Part shown: one piece after another, positions 36,525 to 45,771 of the stretch | Position numbering within the stretch: the first letter of the stretch is position 1 | Layout of the letters: every line of letters begins with the position of its first letter | From: Sphingomonas sp. YR710 | GTDB lineage: Bacteria > Pseudomonadota > Alphaproteobacteria > Sphingomonadales > Sphingomonadaceae | Reading direction: 5' to 3' | DNA: 64,000 nucleotides | Assembly (NCBI RefSeq): GCF_900101455.1 | Contig: NZ_FMZJ01000003.1 | Location: 248,001-312,000, forward strand | Program-made: the position numbers and the translations under genes | The notes under the pieces: generated by a model | The model's database searches: none | Told to the model about the DNA's origin: nothing | The model's input: only the letters and a program-made list of their open reading frames with translations

Positions 36525-37049
36525 TTAACGAGTCATGTGCGAGCGGTTACTGCGCCGCAGCCATCTCCGAAACCTACCGGGAGTAGCAGCCTTTTTCTGG
36601 ACCTGGCTGATCGAGGCCCAGTTATTGGTATATCGCTCGACGAACTCCTCGAAAGTGTCGGCAACATACCCATCCGGTAGGCCCCCGATGAGAGCTACCT
36701 TTCCCCATGTTTCATCATCCGCACATGAAATAGCCCACGCCCAACACCAGATGCTGTAATCGAGGAAGATCAGGTGCTTTGATGCGTTCGACGCGATTGG
36801 TTCGCTGACGGCGTGTTCATACTCGTCCGGAATGTTTTTTATGCGGCCGATAGGCCACCAATTGCCGTCTTCGGCATCCCAGTTTTCCTTCTTTGGAGCG
36901 CCCTCTCCGAGATAGGTGCGGAAATCATCGGGAATTAAAATGCTGTATCGGGTTTCAAGGGCAGCTATCTCACTCTCGGACGTGGTCTGTGAAACGATCC
37001 CGACTGCTGACTGGGACCACCACGCTTGCACGGTTAGGTGTGGAAGCAT
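36525..37049 (-). CDS. SMI1/KNR4 (SUKH) family protein, orphan immunity-like
   Basis: A 174-residue protein. The SUKH fold is shown by 'ESEIAALETRYSILIPDDFRTYL', 'WWPIGRIKNIPDEYEHAV', 'FLDYSIWCWAWAISCADDETWGKVALIGG' and 'VADTFEEFVERYTNNW'. In bacteria, this superfamily commonly neutralises polymorphic or contact-dependent toxins. No toxin gene is next to it. Its base composition is visibly less GC-rich than neighbours, suggesting acquisition. The ribosome binding site is weak. Confidence 0.85.
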   Translation of the reverse strand: MLPHLTVQAWWSQSAVGIVSQTTSESEIAALETRYSILIPDDFRTYLGEGAPKKENWDAEDGNWWPIGRIKNIPDEYEHAVSEPIASNASKHLIFLDYSIWCWAWAISCADDETWGKVALIGGLPDGYVADTFEEFVERYTNNWASISQVQKKAATPGRFRRWLRRSNRSHMTR

Positions 37050-37148
37050 CCGTTATAAATCTGCGCGTTTTTGGGGCCGGTCAATGGCCGTTATGGACAT
37101 GTTTCCCTTCAACGCCGCCAATCTGCAATCTACCAATCGTAGTCATTC

Positions 37149-37186
37149 GAGCGCCAGTCTAGATCCCTCGATCGGGACTGGCGCTC
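37149..37186. repeat. 11-base perfect inverted repeat
   Basis: GAGCGCCAGTC (37149-37159) and GACTGGCGCTC (37176-37186) flank 16 bases that can pair further (TCCC with GGGA). It lies between the divergent SMI1/KNR4 and SnoaL-like genes, 49 bases before the latter's ATG. It could be a leader hairpin, a terminator or an old mobile-element end. Confidence 0.55.
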
Positions 37187-37234
37187 ACGCCGGCTGCCGC
37201 ATAGCATCGATGTGGATTTCGAGGGAGCTGGACC

Positions 37235-37798
37235 ATGGGCTTTGTGAAATGGGTGTTTGCCGGCGCGCTATTGGCGCTGGCCAGTACTGCTGACGCGACA
37301 CCGGCTGACGACACCGCCATTCGCGATGTCGAGGCCGCGCAGGCCACCACATGGAATGCCCATGATGCCCATGGCCTCGCGCAATTGTTCGCGCCCGATG
37401 CCGACGTCATCGATGTGCGCGCGAGCCAGTGGCACGGCCGGGATGCCACCGAACTGATGATCGCCCAGGCCTTTGCTTCAGTTTTTGCCAAGAGCCACCT
37501 GCGGATCGATGCCGTGAATATACGCAGCCTGTCGCCGGACCTGGCGCTTGCTTATGTCAACTGGACGATAACCGGGATCGGGTCGGCTGCAGACGTCGCG
37601 CGCAGCGGCATCCAGACGCAGGTGCTGAAGAAGGTCGACGACCGATGGCTCATCCTGTCCTTCCAGAACACGAGCGCGATGCCGGATAGGCCGCAGCCGA
37701 CAGTCATCACCCAGCCCGCCGGGAAACACGAGGCCGATAAGCCGAAGCGCCGCTGCATCGTAGGAAATGCCCAAGGCGGATGCATCGTCGGTGGTTGA
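37235..37798 (+). CDS. SgcJ/EcaC-type SnoaL-like exported protein
   Basis: 187 residues with a signal peptide (cleavage near 'STADATPADD'). The body is a nuclear transport factor 2-like cone ('AIRDVEAAQATTWNAHDAHGLAQLFAPDADVIDV', 'LALAYVNWTITG', 'LKKVDDRWLILSFQN'), as in the SgcJ/EcaC and DUF4440 group. Catalytic role unknown. The C-terminal tail has a repeated 'RCIVGNAQGGCIVGG' with two Cys that might form a disulfide. Confidence 0.83.
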   Translation: MGFVKWVFAGALLALASTADATPADDTAIRDVEAAQATTWNAHDAHGLAQLFAPDADVIDVRASQWHGRDATELMIAQAFASVFAKSHLRIDAVNIRSLSPDLALAYVNWTITGIGSAADVARSGIQTQVLKKVDDRWLILSFQNTSAMPDRPQPTVITQPAGKHEADKPKRRCIVGNAQGGCIVGG

Positions 37799-37931
37799 GC
37801 GGCATCGCTGACAGGCAGAATTAAGTATTACGCCCCTGAAATATACCTGCCGAAAATGGCCGAAATACCGATATTTCGGCGACGCAACCATTCGCCCCCT
37901 TCGAACGTTACTCGCCGAGAAGAAGGAGAAT

Positions 37932-38252
37932 ATGATGAAGATGAAGATTGCGATGGTTGCCCTGGCGGCTTTGGTCTCTACCCCCGTCGTCGTGCCGGCG
38001 GCGGCGTCCGCGCAGAGTTCGGCCTACAGCAGCAACGGCCGCCATGTTTATCACAAGCGGCACCGTTATTATCACCGCAAGTGCGGCGGCGGTAATGGTG
38101 CGGTCGGAACGGTGGCTGGCGGCGTCGGTGGTGCGGTGATCGGTAATGCGCTGGGCGGCGGCGCTCTCGGCACGGTAGCCGGCGGCGTCGGCGGTGCGCT
38201 GCTCGGGCGGCACCTCGACAAGTCGAATACGCGGCATCGCAACGGCTGCTGA
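37932..38252 (+). CDS. Glycine-zipper 2TM envelope protein with internal repeat
   Basis: 106 residues with a signal peptide ending near 'AAASAQ', a His/Tyr/Arg-rich segment, and a glycine zipper made of two 21-residue repeats starting 'GTVAGGVGGAVIG' and 'GTVAGGVGGALLG' (63-base DNA period from about 38106). Likely periplasmic or outer-membrane associated. Smaller relative of the protein at 7765-8268. Confidence 0.8.
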   Translation: MMKMKIAMVALAALVSTPVVVPAAASAQSSAYSSNGRHVYHKRHRYYHRKCGGGNGAVGTVAGGVGGAVIGNALGGGALGTVAGGVGGALLGRHLDKSNTRHRNGC

Positions 38253-38264
38253 TCGACTGAGCGT

Positions 38265-39008
38265 TCAGGGACGGGGTTCCTCGGACCCGTCATAGGTCCA
38301 GCTATGCTCTTCCTCGATGGCCGATCGTACGGGTCGGCCATCATGATCGCGCGACGGCCTGAAGCGGAAACGCTGGCGGATCAGCTCGCAGGTGAGCCGG
38401 TCCAGTTCGGTGTTTCCGCTTGAGCCAATGATGGCGCAATCGCCGACACTGCCGTCGACTTCGACGCTATAGTGCACCGATACGGTGCCGCCGATCCGGC
38501 GCTCGCGCAGGTCGGCCGGCAGGTCGCCGAATTTCAGCCGGCCCTTGATCTGCCGCGGTGGCCTCTCGCCGCCGCCCTCGCCATCTCCATATCCGCCGCT
38601 GCCCGTGCCATCCCCCTGCCCCCCGGCCCCCGAGCCCGGCCCCAGCCGATCGGAGGCACCTGCAGCCGCGGCCATGCCGGGCCCGGCCTTTGGCGCCGAC
38701 ACCACCGGAATCGGGGCAGGCAGGATCACCGGCGTCGGCGGCGCGACGATCTCGGCCGGCTTGTTCCTCAAATTGCGTGGCGACGCGCGGCCGGAAGCCT
38801 TATGGCGTGAGGCTCGTTCGGCATGTACTTTGGGGTGCAGCGGCGGTTGCATATGGAGATTCAGCATAGTCATCGGCTGGTCGCCCCGCGCGCCCATCTT
38901 GACAGACAGACCAAATAAAAGGGCGCAACCAAGCAAGCCGATCATCACGGCAGTACCCGCCGCGCCAATCAGCCTGTCTTGAAAACCTGCCCGCATCGCA
39001 TCGATCAT
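38265..39008 (-). CDS. TonB family energy-transducer-like protein
   Basis: 247 residues: a single N-terminal membrane helix ('TAVMIGLLGCALLFGLSV'), a Pro/Gly-rich periplasmic spacer, and a C-terminal TonB-like domain ('RRIGGTVSVHYSVEVDGSVGDCAIIGSSGNTELD', 'RQRFRFRPSRDHDGRPV'). It may energise one of the TonB receptors, although no ExbB/ExbD genes are seen here. The Gly-rich rather than Pro-Lys spacer is typical of sphingomonad short TonB-like proteins. Confidence 0.85.
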   Translation of the reverse strand: MIDAMRAGFQDRLIGAAGTAVMIGLLGCALLFGLSVKMGARGDQPMTMLNLHMQPPLHPKVHAERASRHKASGRASPRNLRNKPAEIVAPPTPVILPAPIPVVSAPKAGPGMAAAAGASDRLGPGSGAGGQGDGTGSGGYGDGEGGGERPPRQIKGRLKFGDLPADLRERRIGGTVSVHYSVEVDGSVGDCAIIGSSGNTELDRLTCELIRQRFRFRPSRDHDGRPVRSAIEEEHSWTYDGSEEPRP

Positions 39009-39043
39009 CGTTCATCCCGTCACCGGTTGAACGCCGCAATACA

Positions 39044-40030
39044 TCAGAAGGGCCCGTCGGACGATCGGTGGCGACGCCCCTCCCCGCGACGCGGCGGCCG
39101 CACGCCCCCGCCGAACTCGGCCTTGTACGCGGCCAGTGTCTGCGGGAACTTGCCGGCCGACATGGTGGAATCATAATCGGGCGCAGTATAATCCCAATAG
39201 CTGTGGAAGAGCACGTCATGCGCGCGCATCCATGCCGCCATATTATGGATAAACAGCGGGTCGTCGCCGAAACCATGTTTGTCGGGCCGGGTGCCGGTGC
39301 CCCATTCGGGGATCGCGATCGGCTTGCGATGGGCAGCCGCGAAACGCGCCAGCCAGTTCAGGCCATAATTGCCCGTCAGATAATTCTGCCAGCGCACCTG
39401 CGGATCGGCATCCTGCCGGCGCCAGCTCTGATTGTAGAAATCGAGGCCGATCAGATCGACGACATCGTCGCCAGGCCAGAGATCCTGCGGCGCCACCGAT
39501 CCGGCATTGGCGGTGGGATTCCAGACGATCCGGAAATGCTGGCCCGGAGTCGATCGCAGCACGCCCACGACGCGGCGAAATGCTCCCCCGAACGCCTCGG
39601 GATCGCGATCGGCCTTCCAGGGATACCAGCCGCCGTTGAACTCCCAACCCAGCCGAAGGATGGCACTGGCTTGCCCCTTCGCGACCAGCAGGGCGCCGAG
39701 TTTGCGAAACTGATCATCATAATCGCCATTGGCCGCCGCCCGCAGCGACCCGCCGTTGACGATCAATGGCACGCCGATCGCCATCGGGCGCGGCATCGCC
39801 TGCCAGCAGCCGAGCGCCCAATCGGCATCGCTCAGCATCGATTTCCAGCTATCCTTGGCGAAGAAATCGCTGATGCCATCGAGCTTGCGGCCGATGACGC
39901 CCTCATAGCGTGCGATCCGGCCACGCCCATCACAGCCATTGCCCTTATAGACGAATTGCAGCGGCTCGGCATGCAGCGCGGTGCCGCTGATTTCGGCCAT
40001 TAGCGCCAACAGGAAGGCCGATCGTATCAT
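39044..40030 (-). CDS. Glycoside hydrolase family 26-like secreted enzyme
   Basis: 328 residues with a signal peptide (residues 1-21). The TIM barrel shows a likely acid/base Glu in 'LRLGWEFNGGWYPW' and a likely nucleophile Glu in 'IAIPEWGTGTRPD', the GH26 pattern, with 'FRIVWNPTANAG' and 'HSYWDYTAPDYDS'. GH26 enzymes cut beta-mannan, beta-1,3-xylan or mixed-linkage glucan; which applies cannot be told. There are no polysaccharide uptake genes around it; it may trim the cell's own exopolysaccharide. Confidence 0.82.
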   Translation of the reverse strand: MIRSAFLLALMAEISGTALHAEPLQFVYKGNGCDGRGRIARYEGVIGRKLDGISDFFAKDSWKSMLSDADWALGCWQAMPRPMAIGVPLIVNGGSLRAAANGDYDDQFRKLGALLVAKGQASAILRLGWEFNGGWYPWKADRDPEAFGGAFRRVVGVLRSTPGQHFRIVWNPTANAGSVAPQDLWPGDDVVDLIGLDFYNQSWRRQDADPQVRWQNYLTGNYGLNWLARFAAAHRKPIAIPEWGTGTRPDKHGFGDDPLFIHNMAAWMRAHDVLFHSYWDYTAPDYDSTMSAGKFPQTLAAYKAEFGGGVRPPRRGEGRRHRSSDGPF

Positions 40031-40132
40031 CGGTTATCCTGCTCTAACAGAGCGTGTACGGGCGCAAGCCGGCGATCCGCGAGGCGCCCCGCATGCGCGC
40101 CGGACCGACAGCGAATGTGCGCCTCAGACCAT

Positions 40133-41887
40133 TCAGCCGGCCGTGCGCAACTGCTGCGCGATCCACGAATCGATCTGCGCCTCGAGCACATCGAGCGGCA
40201 CCGGCCCCTGCCCCAGCACCGCATCGTGGAAGCGGCGCACATCGAACCGCGGCCCCAATGCCGACTCCGCCTTGTGACGCAGCGACAATATCCGGAGTTC
40301 GCCAAGCTTGTAGGCGAGCGCCTGGCCCGGATTGCTGATGTACCGATTCACCTCGGCGTCGATATTGGCATCGGTGAGCGCGGTATTCTCCTTCATGAAG
40401 GAAACCGCCTGCGCCTTCGTCCAGCCTTGCGCGTGCAGGCCGGTATCGACGACCAATCGGCAAGCACGCCACATCTCGTAGGAGAGCCGGCCCATATCCT
40501 TCTCGGGCGTGTCGTAGATGCCCATTTCGATGCCGAGATGTTCCGAATAAAGGCCCCAGCCTTCGACGAACGCGGTGAAGGAGGCGATATATTTGCGGAA
40601 TTCGGGCAGGTTCAGTTCCTGCTGGAGGGCGATCTGGTTGTGGTGGCCCGGCACCGCTTCATGGGCAGTAAGTGCCGGCAGTTCGTAAAGCGGGCGCTGA
40701 TCGAGTTTCGATATATTGACATAATATGTCCCCGCAATGCCGGCAGGCGGTGAGCCCGGCAAATAATAAGCCGTCGTACTGCCCTCTGCGGTCTCAGCCG
40801 GAATGGCGCGCACGCCATAAGGCAGGCGCGGCAGAGTGGCGAACAGCCCTGGCATCTTGCCGTCGTTGATCTTGGCCTGCAGCGCAGCCGCGCCCATCAG
40901 TTCGGTCGCGCTTTTCGGGTAATATCTGGGATCGGTGCGCAGCGTGTGGATGAAGTCCTGCCGGCTGGCATAACCAGCCTTCTTTGCCAGCCCGTCCATT
41001 TCGGCCCGGATACGCGTCACCTCGTCGAGCCCGATCTTGTGGATCTGATCGGCCGTCAGCGTGGTCGTGGTCTGCTGCCGGATCTGGAAGTCGTAATATC
41101 GCGCACCGTCGGGCAGTGCCGCCGCACCGAAGGTCTGGCGGCATTTGGGATAATAGAATGTGCGATAATAATCGCCGATCTTGCGATATTCGGGGTTTAG
41201 CGTCCCGCTGATCAGGGTTTTCGCCTGGACCTTCATCTCGGCCCATTCGGCATCACTGACGTCGAACGGCCTGGCGGCCTTGAACGGCGCGTAAAAGCGC
41301 GATTCTTCAGGATTGGCGGCAATCACACCCGTGATCGTCTTCTCGAACCCGTCGAGCGAAACGCACGGCTGCATATAACCGCCCGCAACCGCCTGCCGGG
41401 TGATCTCCAGTTCCTGCGCGTTGATCTTGGGAAACAGCGCAAGTCGGGTCAGGTAAGAGCGAAAATCGGCCTTCGTGCGCATCGGCACATTGTCGGCAAG
41501 GCCGGCAAAATTCTGGAACCAACTCCCCAGCGTCGAAAACGTCATCATCCGCTCACCGAAACCGTTCGCTTCGACCTGTTCGGAAAGCAGCCGGCGCAGA
41601 ATCGCCTTGTTGGTCTGTTCGTCGGGCGCAAGCCGGGCTGACGGAATCGCATCGAGCCGCTTGATGAACACCGCCGCCTGCGCGGCCTCGCGATCAGCCT
41701 CGGCGAGGCTATAGTCGCCGATCTGATCATCATAATCGTGCACGCCGACGATGGTCGCGTAGATCGGATTGTTCTTCAGGAACCATGCCCAATGATCCCG
41801 GACCACACCCTGCAGATCATCCACGGGCGCGGCCGCCGCCGGCATGGCGACAGACAAGAGCAAGGCGGCAATGAAAAGGCGGCGCAT
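40133..41887 (-). CDS. DUF885 family secreted protein, second copy
   Basis: 584 residues with a Sec signal peptide ('RRLFIAALLLSVAMPAAAAP') and AGGGGAT before the ATG. The putative zinc motif is 'LTAHEAVPGHHNQ', followed by 'FVEGWGLYSEHLGIEMG' and 'DTGLHAQGWTKAQAVSFM'. It is a divergent paralogue of the protein at 18002-19828. Predicted hydrolase of unknown substrate, periplasmic. Confidence 0.9.
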   Translation of the reverse strand: MRRLFIAALLLSVAMPAAAAPVDDLQGVVRDHWAWFLKNNPIYATIVGVHDYDDQIGDYSLAEADREAAQAAVFIKRLDAIPSARLAPDEQTNKAILRRLLSEQVEANGFGERMMTFSTLGSWFQNFAGLADNVPMRTKADFRSYLTRLALFPKINAQELEITRQAVAGGYMQPCVSLDGFEKTITGVIAANPEESRFYAPFKAARPFDVSDAEWAEMKVQAKTLISGTLNPEYRKIGDYYRTFYYPKCRQTFGAAALPDGARYYDFQIRQQTTTTLTADQIHKIGLDEVTRIRAEMDGLAKKAGYASRQDFIHTLRTDPRYYPKSATELMGAAALQAKINDGKMPGLFATLPRLPYGVRAIPAETAEGSTTAYYLPGSPPAGIAGTYYVNISKLDQRPLYELPALTAHEAVPGHHNQIALQQELNLPEFRKYIASFTAFVEGWGLYSEHLGIEMGIYDTPEKDMGRLSYEMWRACRLVVDTGLHAQGWTKAQAVSFMKENTALTDANIDAEVNRYISNPGQALAYKLGELRILSLRHKAESALGPRFDVRRFHDAVLGQGPVPLDVLEAQIDSWIAQQLRTAG

Positions 41888-41952
41888 GGCAGATCCCCTT
41901 GTTTAAGGGTGTGTTGTTAAACCAACGCGCCGGAGGACAGAAGGGCCCCGTT

Positions 41953-42942
41953 CTATAGCCTCACCATCGACATCGCCCGCTCGCCGTAACGCGGCCCCGA
42001 AACCGCATCGGGCGGAATTGCGGCGGCAAGATCTGCGAGATCGTCGACCGTCAGCGCCAGGCCGGCGGCACCTATGCTATCCTCCATCGTGGCGAGGCGC
42101 TTCACCCCGGGGATCGGCACGATATGGTCGCCCTGCGCGAGCAGCCAGGCGAGCGCGACCTGCGCCGCCGATGCACCATGACGCCCGGCGATCTGCCGGA
42201 CCGCCTGCACGATACCCATATTCTTGTCGAAATTTTCCTCGGAATAGCGTGGATCGTGCAAACGATAATCGCCTTCCGCGAGTTCCGCGCGGGATCGGAT
42301 CGCGCCGGCAAGGAAACCACGGCCAAGCGGCGAATAAGGCACGAGCCCGATTCCCCGCGCGACCATAGCCGGGAGGATCTCCGGCTCGATCCCGCGTTCC
42401 CACAACGAATATTCGGATTGGACCGCGGTGAGCGGGTGGACGGCATGCGCCCGCGCAATCGTCGCGGCCGATGGCTCCGACAAACCGATATGCCGGACCT
42501 TGCCGGCCGCCACCAGTTCGGCCATCGCGCCCACAGTCTCCTCGATCGGCACGTTGGGATCCACACGGTGCTGATAGAATAGGTCGATATAATCGGTGCC
42601 GAGCCGCCGCAGCGATCCTTCGCATGCGCGACGAACGTTCTCGGGACTGCTGTCGGTGCCGCTGGTGCCCTCGCCGATCCTGAAACCGAATTTGGTGGCG
42701 ATCACCAGCTTGTGGCGGTGCCCGGCAATCGCCCGGCCGACAAATTCCTCATTGATATGAGGGCCATAGACCTCCGCCGTATCGAAAAAGGTGACGCCAA
42801 GTTCGATCGCGCGATGCACGACGGCAAGCGCCTCCTTCTCGTCGGACTTGCCGTAAACGCCGACGCCCTTGTCCACCATCGCCATGCAGCCCAGGCCGAT
42901 CGCGGAAACCTTCAGATCCTGACCGAGTGTGCGGTAAAGCAT
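41953..42942 (-). CDS. Aldo/keto reductase
   Basis: 329 residues, full length. The catalytic tetrad is present: Asp and Tyr in 'FFDTAEVYGPH', Lys in 'VIATKFGF' and His in 'LFYQHRVDP'. Cofactor residues lie in 'IPIPGVKRLATMEDSIGA'-like C-terminal sequence ('HIVPIPGVKRLATMEDS'). It resembles the AKR13/YajO group that reduces broad aldehydes with NADPH. GAGGAG precedes the ATG. Confidence 0.93.
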   Translation of the reverse strand: MLYRTLGQDLKVSAIGLGCMAMVDKGVGVYGKSDEKEALAVVHRAIELGVTFFDTAEVYGPHINEEFVGRAIAGHRHKLVIATKFGFRIGEGTSGTDSSPENVRRACEGSLRRLGTDYIDLFYQHRVDPNVPIEETVGAMAELVAAGKVRHIGLSEPSAATIARAHAVHPLTAVQSEYSLWERGIEPEILPAMVARGIGLVPYSPLGRGFLAGAIRSRAELAEGDYRLHDPRYSEENFDKNMGIVQAVRQIAGRHGASAAQVALAWLLAQGDHIVPIPGVKRLATMEDSIGAAGLALTVDDLADLAAAIPPDAVSGPRYGERAMSMVRL

Positions 42943-43029
42943 GCGATGCTCCTCTGCTTCAGATTGTGCCGCGCGCGGCGCAGTGCCGCTTCGGCATGAC
43001 CATCATGGAACGGGCGAAAAGGCGCAAGC

Positions 43030-44703
43030 TCAAGGTGCGTATATGCTGATCGGCATGTCCCGCGGGTCGGGCGTCTCGGCGCGCCACCGCACCGATCCGA
43101 TCGGCCGTTCAAGCCTGCGCCGAACGCGCTTGCCCGTCATGCCGGTTGCGTGAAAGCTGTCCGCCTTGGCCTGCAGATCGACGTCGGACTGGGTCATGCG
43201 GTTGCGCTGCCGCAGGTAATCGCCCCATGTCGGGCAGTGGAAGCGTTCGGTCCACAGCTCCGGCACTTCCAGATCCCGCGCGATCGACCAGTCGAATCCG
43301 CCATTGCGCTTGCGCACGCTCTGCAGCTTTAGCGCCACATCGTAGAAGTTGCGGGCTTCGGCGGGATCGACCCAATAATCGACTTCGATAATGATCGGCC
43401 CGCTGCGATGCGTAATCGCCAGCCCAACCTCCGGATCATTGCCGATATCCACCATTTCCGTCTCTGCCTCCGAGACGCCGGGCATCGGCAGGACCAGGCC
43501 GATCAATAGCATGACCACGATCGCAATACCGGACGCGACGAGTGCGCCGCCAATTCCCAGCCATGCACCCGCCAGATATCCCCACATCCATGCGCCCAGC
43601 GCCATGCCACCGGTCAGACCTGCCTGGAACCAGGCCAGCGCGCGCGCCGTCACCCAGCGTGGTGCCGAAAGTTGCACGCCGACATTCAGCAACGAAACCA
43701 GCGCCATCCACGCGGCACCCATGCCCACCATGGCAAGGCAGGTAAGCGCGATATTATGGCTGAGACCAGTTGCCACCGTCATCGCACCGGTCAGGACGGC
43801 GCAAAACTGGACCGCAGGCTCAGCCTTCAGCCGCTCGCGAATCCAGCTGATCATCAGCGCGCCGACAACCGCACCGACACCCATCGAGCCCAGTAGCAGC
43901 CCATAAGTCGAAGCGTTGCCATGCAACAGGTCGCGCGCGATCAGCGGCGTCAGCGCGCCCATCGCCGATCCGCTCACGCCGAAAGCGAAGGACCGGATCA
44001 CGACGATGCGGATCGGCGGCGAATGTATCGCGTAACGCGCGCCCGAAACGATCGCGCGATCAAGCCGCTCGGGGGAAAACCGGCCCGGCAATTGCACCCG
44101 ATTCCAGAAAAAGAAGGCCAGCAGCAGCGGAGCGTAAAGTATGGCATTGACGCCGAACGCCGCCTTGGCGCCTGCCATTGCGACGATCAGCCCCCCCAGT
44201 GCGGGCCCGAAGCTGCGGGCGAGATTATAACTGACCGCGCCCAGCGCCACCGCCGCCGGAAGAATTTCAGGCGACACCTGCTCGCGCACCGACGCCTGCC
44301 AGGCCGGACCGTAAAGCGCGACGCCGCCGCCAATCAGCGAGCAAAAAGCCAAAATTACCCAGGGAGTGGTCAGGCCGGCCATCGCCAGCATCGTCAGCGC
44401 GATCGCGCAGATCATCGCAAAGCAGAGCCCTGCTATCGCGATCTTGCGCCGATCGAACATGTCGGCGATCGCGCCGGCGGGCACCGATACCAGCATCAGG
44501 GGCAGCATCATCGCCGACTGGACAAGCGCGACCATACCGGCCGAAGACGTCAATCGCGTCATTTCCCAGGCCGCGCCGACGCCGAGGGTGAGCTGCCCGA
44601 AATTCGCCAGCAGGCTTGCCGACCAGATCGTCCGAAACGTCCGTTCGCGAAGCGGCTCAAGCGCGCCCAAACGTCTTACCGGCGCGCTTTCCGAATCCGC
44701 CAT
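43030..44703 (-). CDS. MFS_3 family transporter with C-terminal soluble domain
   Basis: 557 residues with GGAAGG before the ATG. Residues 1-410 have 11-12 membrane helices with 'FRTIWSASLLANFGQLTLG', 'VPAGAIADMFDRRKIAI' (motif A) and 'YGPAWQASVREQVSPEILP', as in enterobactin-exporter-like proteins. The last 140 residues are a soluble domain ('IIIEVDYWVDPAEARNFYDVALKLQSVRKRNGG', a ferredoxin-like fold by pattern) found in a subset of this family. Substrate unknown. Confidence 0.9.
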   Translation of the reverse strand: MADSESAPVRRLGALEPLRERTFRTIWSASLLANFGQLTLGVGAAWEMTRLTSSAGMVALVQSAMMLPLMLVSVPAGAIADMFDRRKIAIAGLCFAMICAIALTMLAMAGLTTPWVILAFCSLIGGGVALYGPAWQASVREQVSPEILPAAVALGAVSYNLARSFGPALGGLIVAMAGAKAAFGVNAILYAPLLLAFFFWNRVQLPGRFSPERLDRAIVSGARYAIHSPPIRIVVIRSFAFGVSGSAMGALTPLIARDLLHGNASTYGLLLGSMGVGAVVGALMISWIRERLKAEPAVQFCAVLTGAMTVATGLSHNIALTCLAMVGMGAAWMALVSLLNVGVQLSAPRWVTARALAWFQAGLTGGMALGAWMWGYLAGAWLGIGGALVASGIAIVVMLLIGLVLPMPGVSEAETEMVDIGNDPEVGLAITHRSGPIIIEVDYWVDPAEARNFYDVALKLQSVRKRNGGFDWSIARDLEVPELWTERFHCPTWGDYLRQRNRMTQSDVDLQAKADSFHATGMTGKRVRRRLERPIGSVRWRAETPDPRDMPISIYAP

Positions 44704-44941
44704 TTCGTGCCTTCCGTCCGTTCAAGGCCGCGCCACCGCCCGCTTACAGGCGGCAGCCGGTGCTGCCAGGCTCGCTTTATGCGCTTCATCTTTAAGGAGT
44801 ATGTACGCCTTGCCAAGCCCGCTTGGCCGCAATCGATCGTTTGATTTCGCATGGCTTGGCTGACATGCCTAACAGCGCGCCCACATTCAGCGAGATTCGA
44901 AGCGCGCCGCGAACGATCGATTTTCCCTATGGGATGCCGCG

Positions 44942-45211
44942 ATGGCCAGGAAGAAATTTTACCTGACGGCGGTCCTGCCGGATGGTTATGTCAAGACGAT
45001 CGGCCCGACCGCGATCGCGTTCAGCCATTATTGGCGAATCGTCGCCCATCTTGGCCCCGCGAAGACAGAAGTCTTCTGGGGCCATGCCAAATCGCTGGCC
45101 GAAGCGAAAAAGAAGCGCACCGCTGCGATCGAGGCATCGCGCCAGCGCGGATGGGAATCCTATGATCTCGATATCGTCGAGCTGATCGCGACATCCGCCC
45201 CCCCGGAATAG
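44942..45211 (+). CDS. Small hypothetical protein
   Basis: An 89-residue basic soluble protein ('ARKKFYLTAVLPDGYVKTIG', 'SLAEAKKKRTAAIEASRQ'). No domain recognised. The spacing of a short purine run before the ATG is acceptable. It lies between the MFS_3 and PspC genes on the opposite strand. Confidence 0.6.
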   Translation: MARKKFYLTAVLPDGYVKTIGPTAIAFSHYWRIVAHLGPAKTEVFWGHAKSLAEAKKKRTAAIEASRQRGWESYDLDIVELIATSAPPE

Positions 45212-45242
45212 GTCCGCATCGCCAGACCGACCGCCATGCCCA

Positions 45243-45542
45243 TCAGGCGGCTGCGGCGAAGTCGATCACGACCTCGTCATTTTCGGCCCGCAGCTCGGAT
45301 TCCTGCGCTCCTGCACACCGCGCCACGCTGGCAGGCCGCGCCGGGAACAGCCGATGCGAGAGCAGGACGAGCGCACCAAGCGCCAGATAGGTCGACAGGA
45401 CGATGACCGGACTCAGCAGCAGCGATCCGCCGAGCAGTATCCGCAGATAATTGGGATGGAATCCGAAATCCTGCCCGATCGCCTCGCACACACCCAGAAA
45501 GGTGTCCGGACGGGCGAAAAGTGACGGCTGAGAGCTTTGCAT
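45243..45542 (-). CDS. PspC domain protein
   Basis: 99 residues from the ATG at 45542, preceded by AGAGGAAAG. The PspC domain is 'ARPDTFLGVCEAIGQDFGFHPNYLRILLG' in the N-terminal half, followed by one membrane helix ('SPVIVLSTYLALGALVLLS') and a charged tail. PspC proteins take part in membrane stress responses, but no pspA or pspB is here. Confidence 0.8.
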   Translation of the reverse strand: MQSSQPSLFARPDTFLGVCEAIGQDFGFHPNYLRILLGGSLLLSPVIVLSTYLALGALVLLSHRLFPARPASVARCAGAQESELRAENDEVVIDFAAAA

Positions 45543-45771
45543 CGAACTTTCCTCTGGCGAGCGGAGCGCTGTGCCCCTCTGTTGCCAGCCAGGCTGCACA
45601 AGCCATGCCAAAATTGGTCGACGCCCGATCCTCAGAGGTTTTGCCAAACTCGCATCGCTGCGAGAGCATTGTCATGTGTCGCCTCGCGCCAAATCTTGGG
45701 AAAATGCACCACCTGGACTTTTGCGCCGTGCATGACATTGTCGTGCGTAGCGGCTCGTGCAAATGAGGCTT

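Noticed and set aside
37149-37186. Inverted repeat as the end of an insertion sequence
   Set aside because: No transposase, no second copy and no target duplication were seen, so it is listed only as a repeat.
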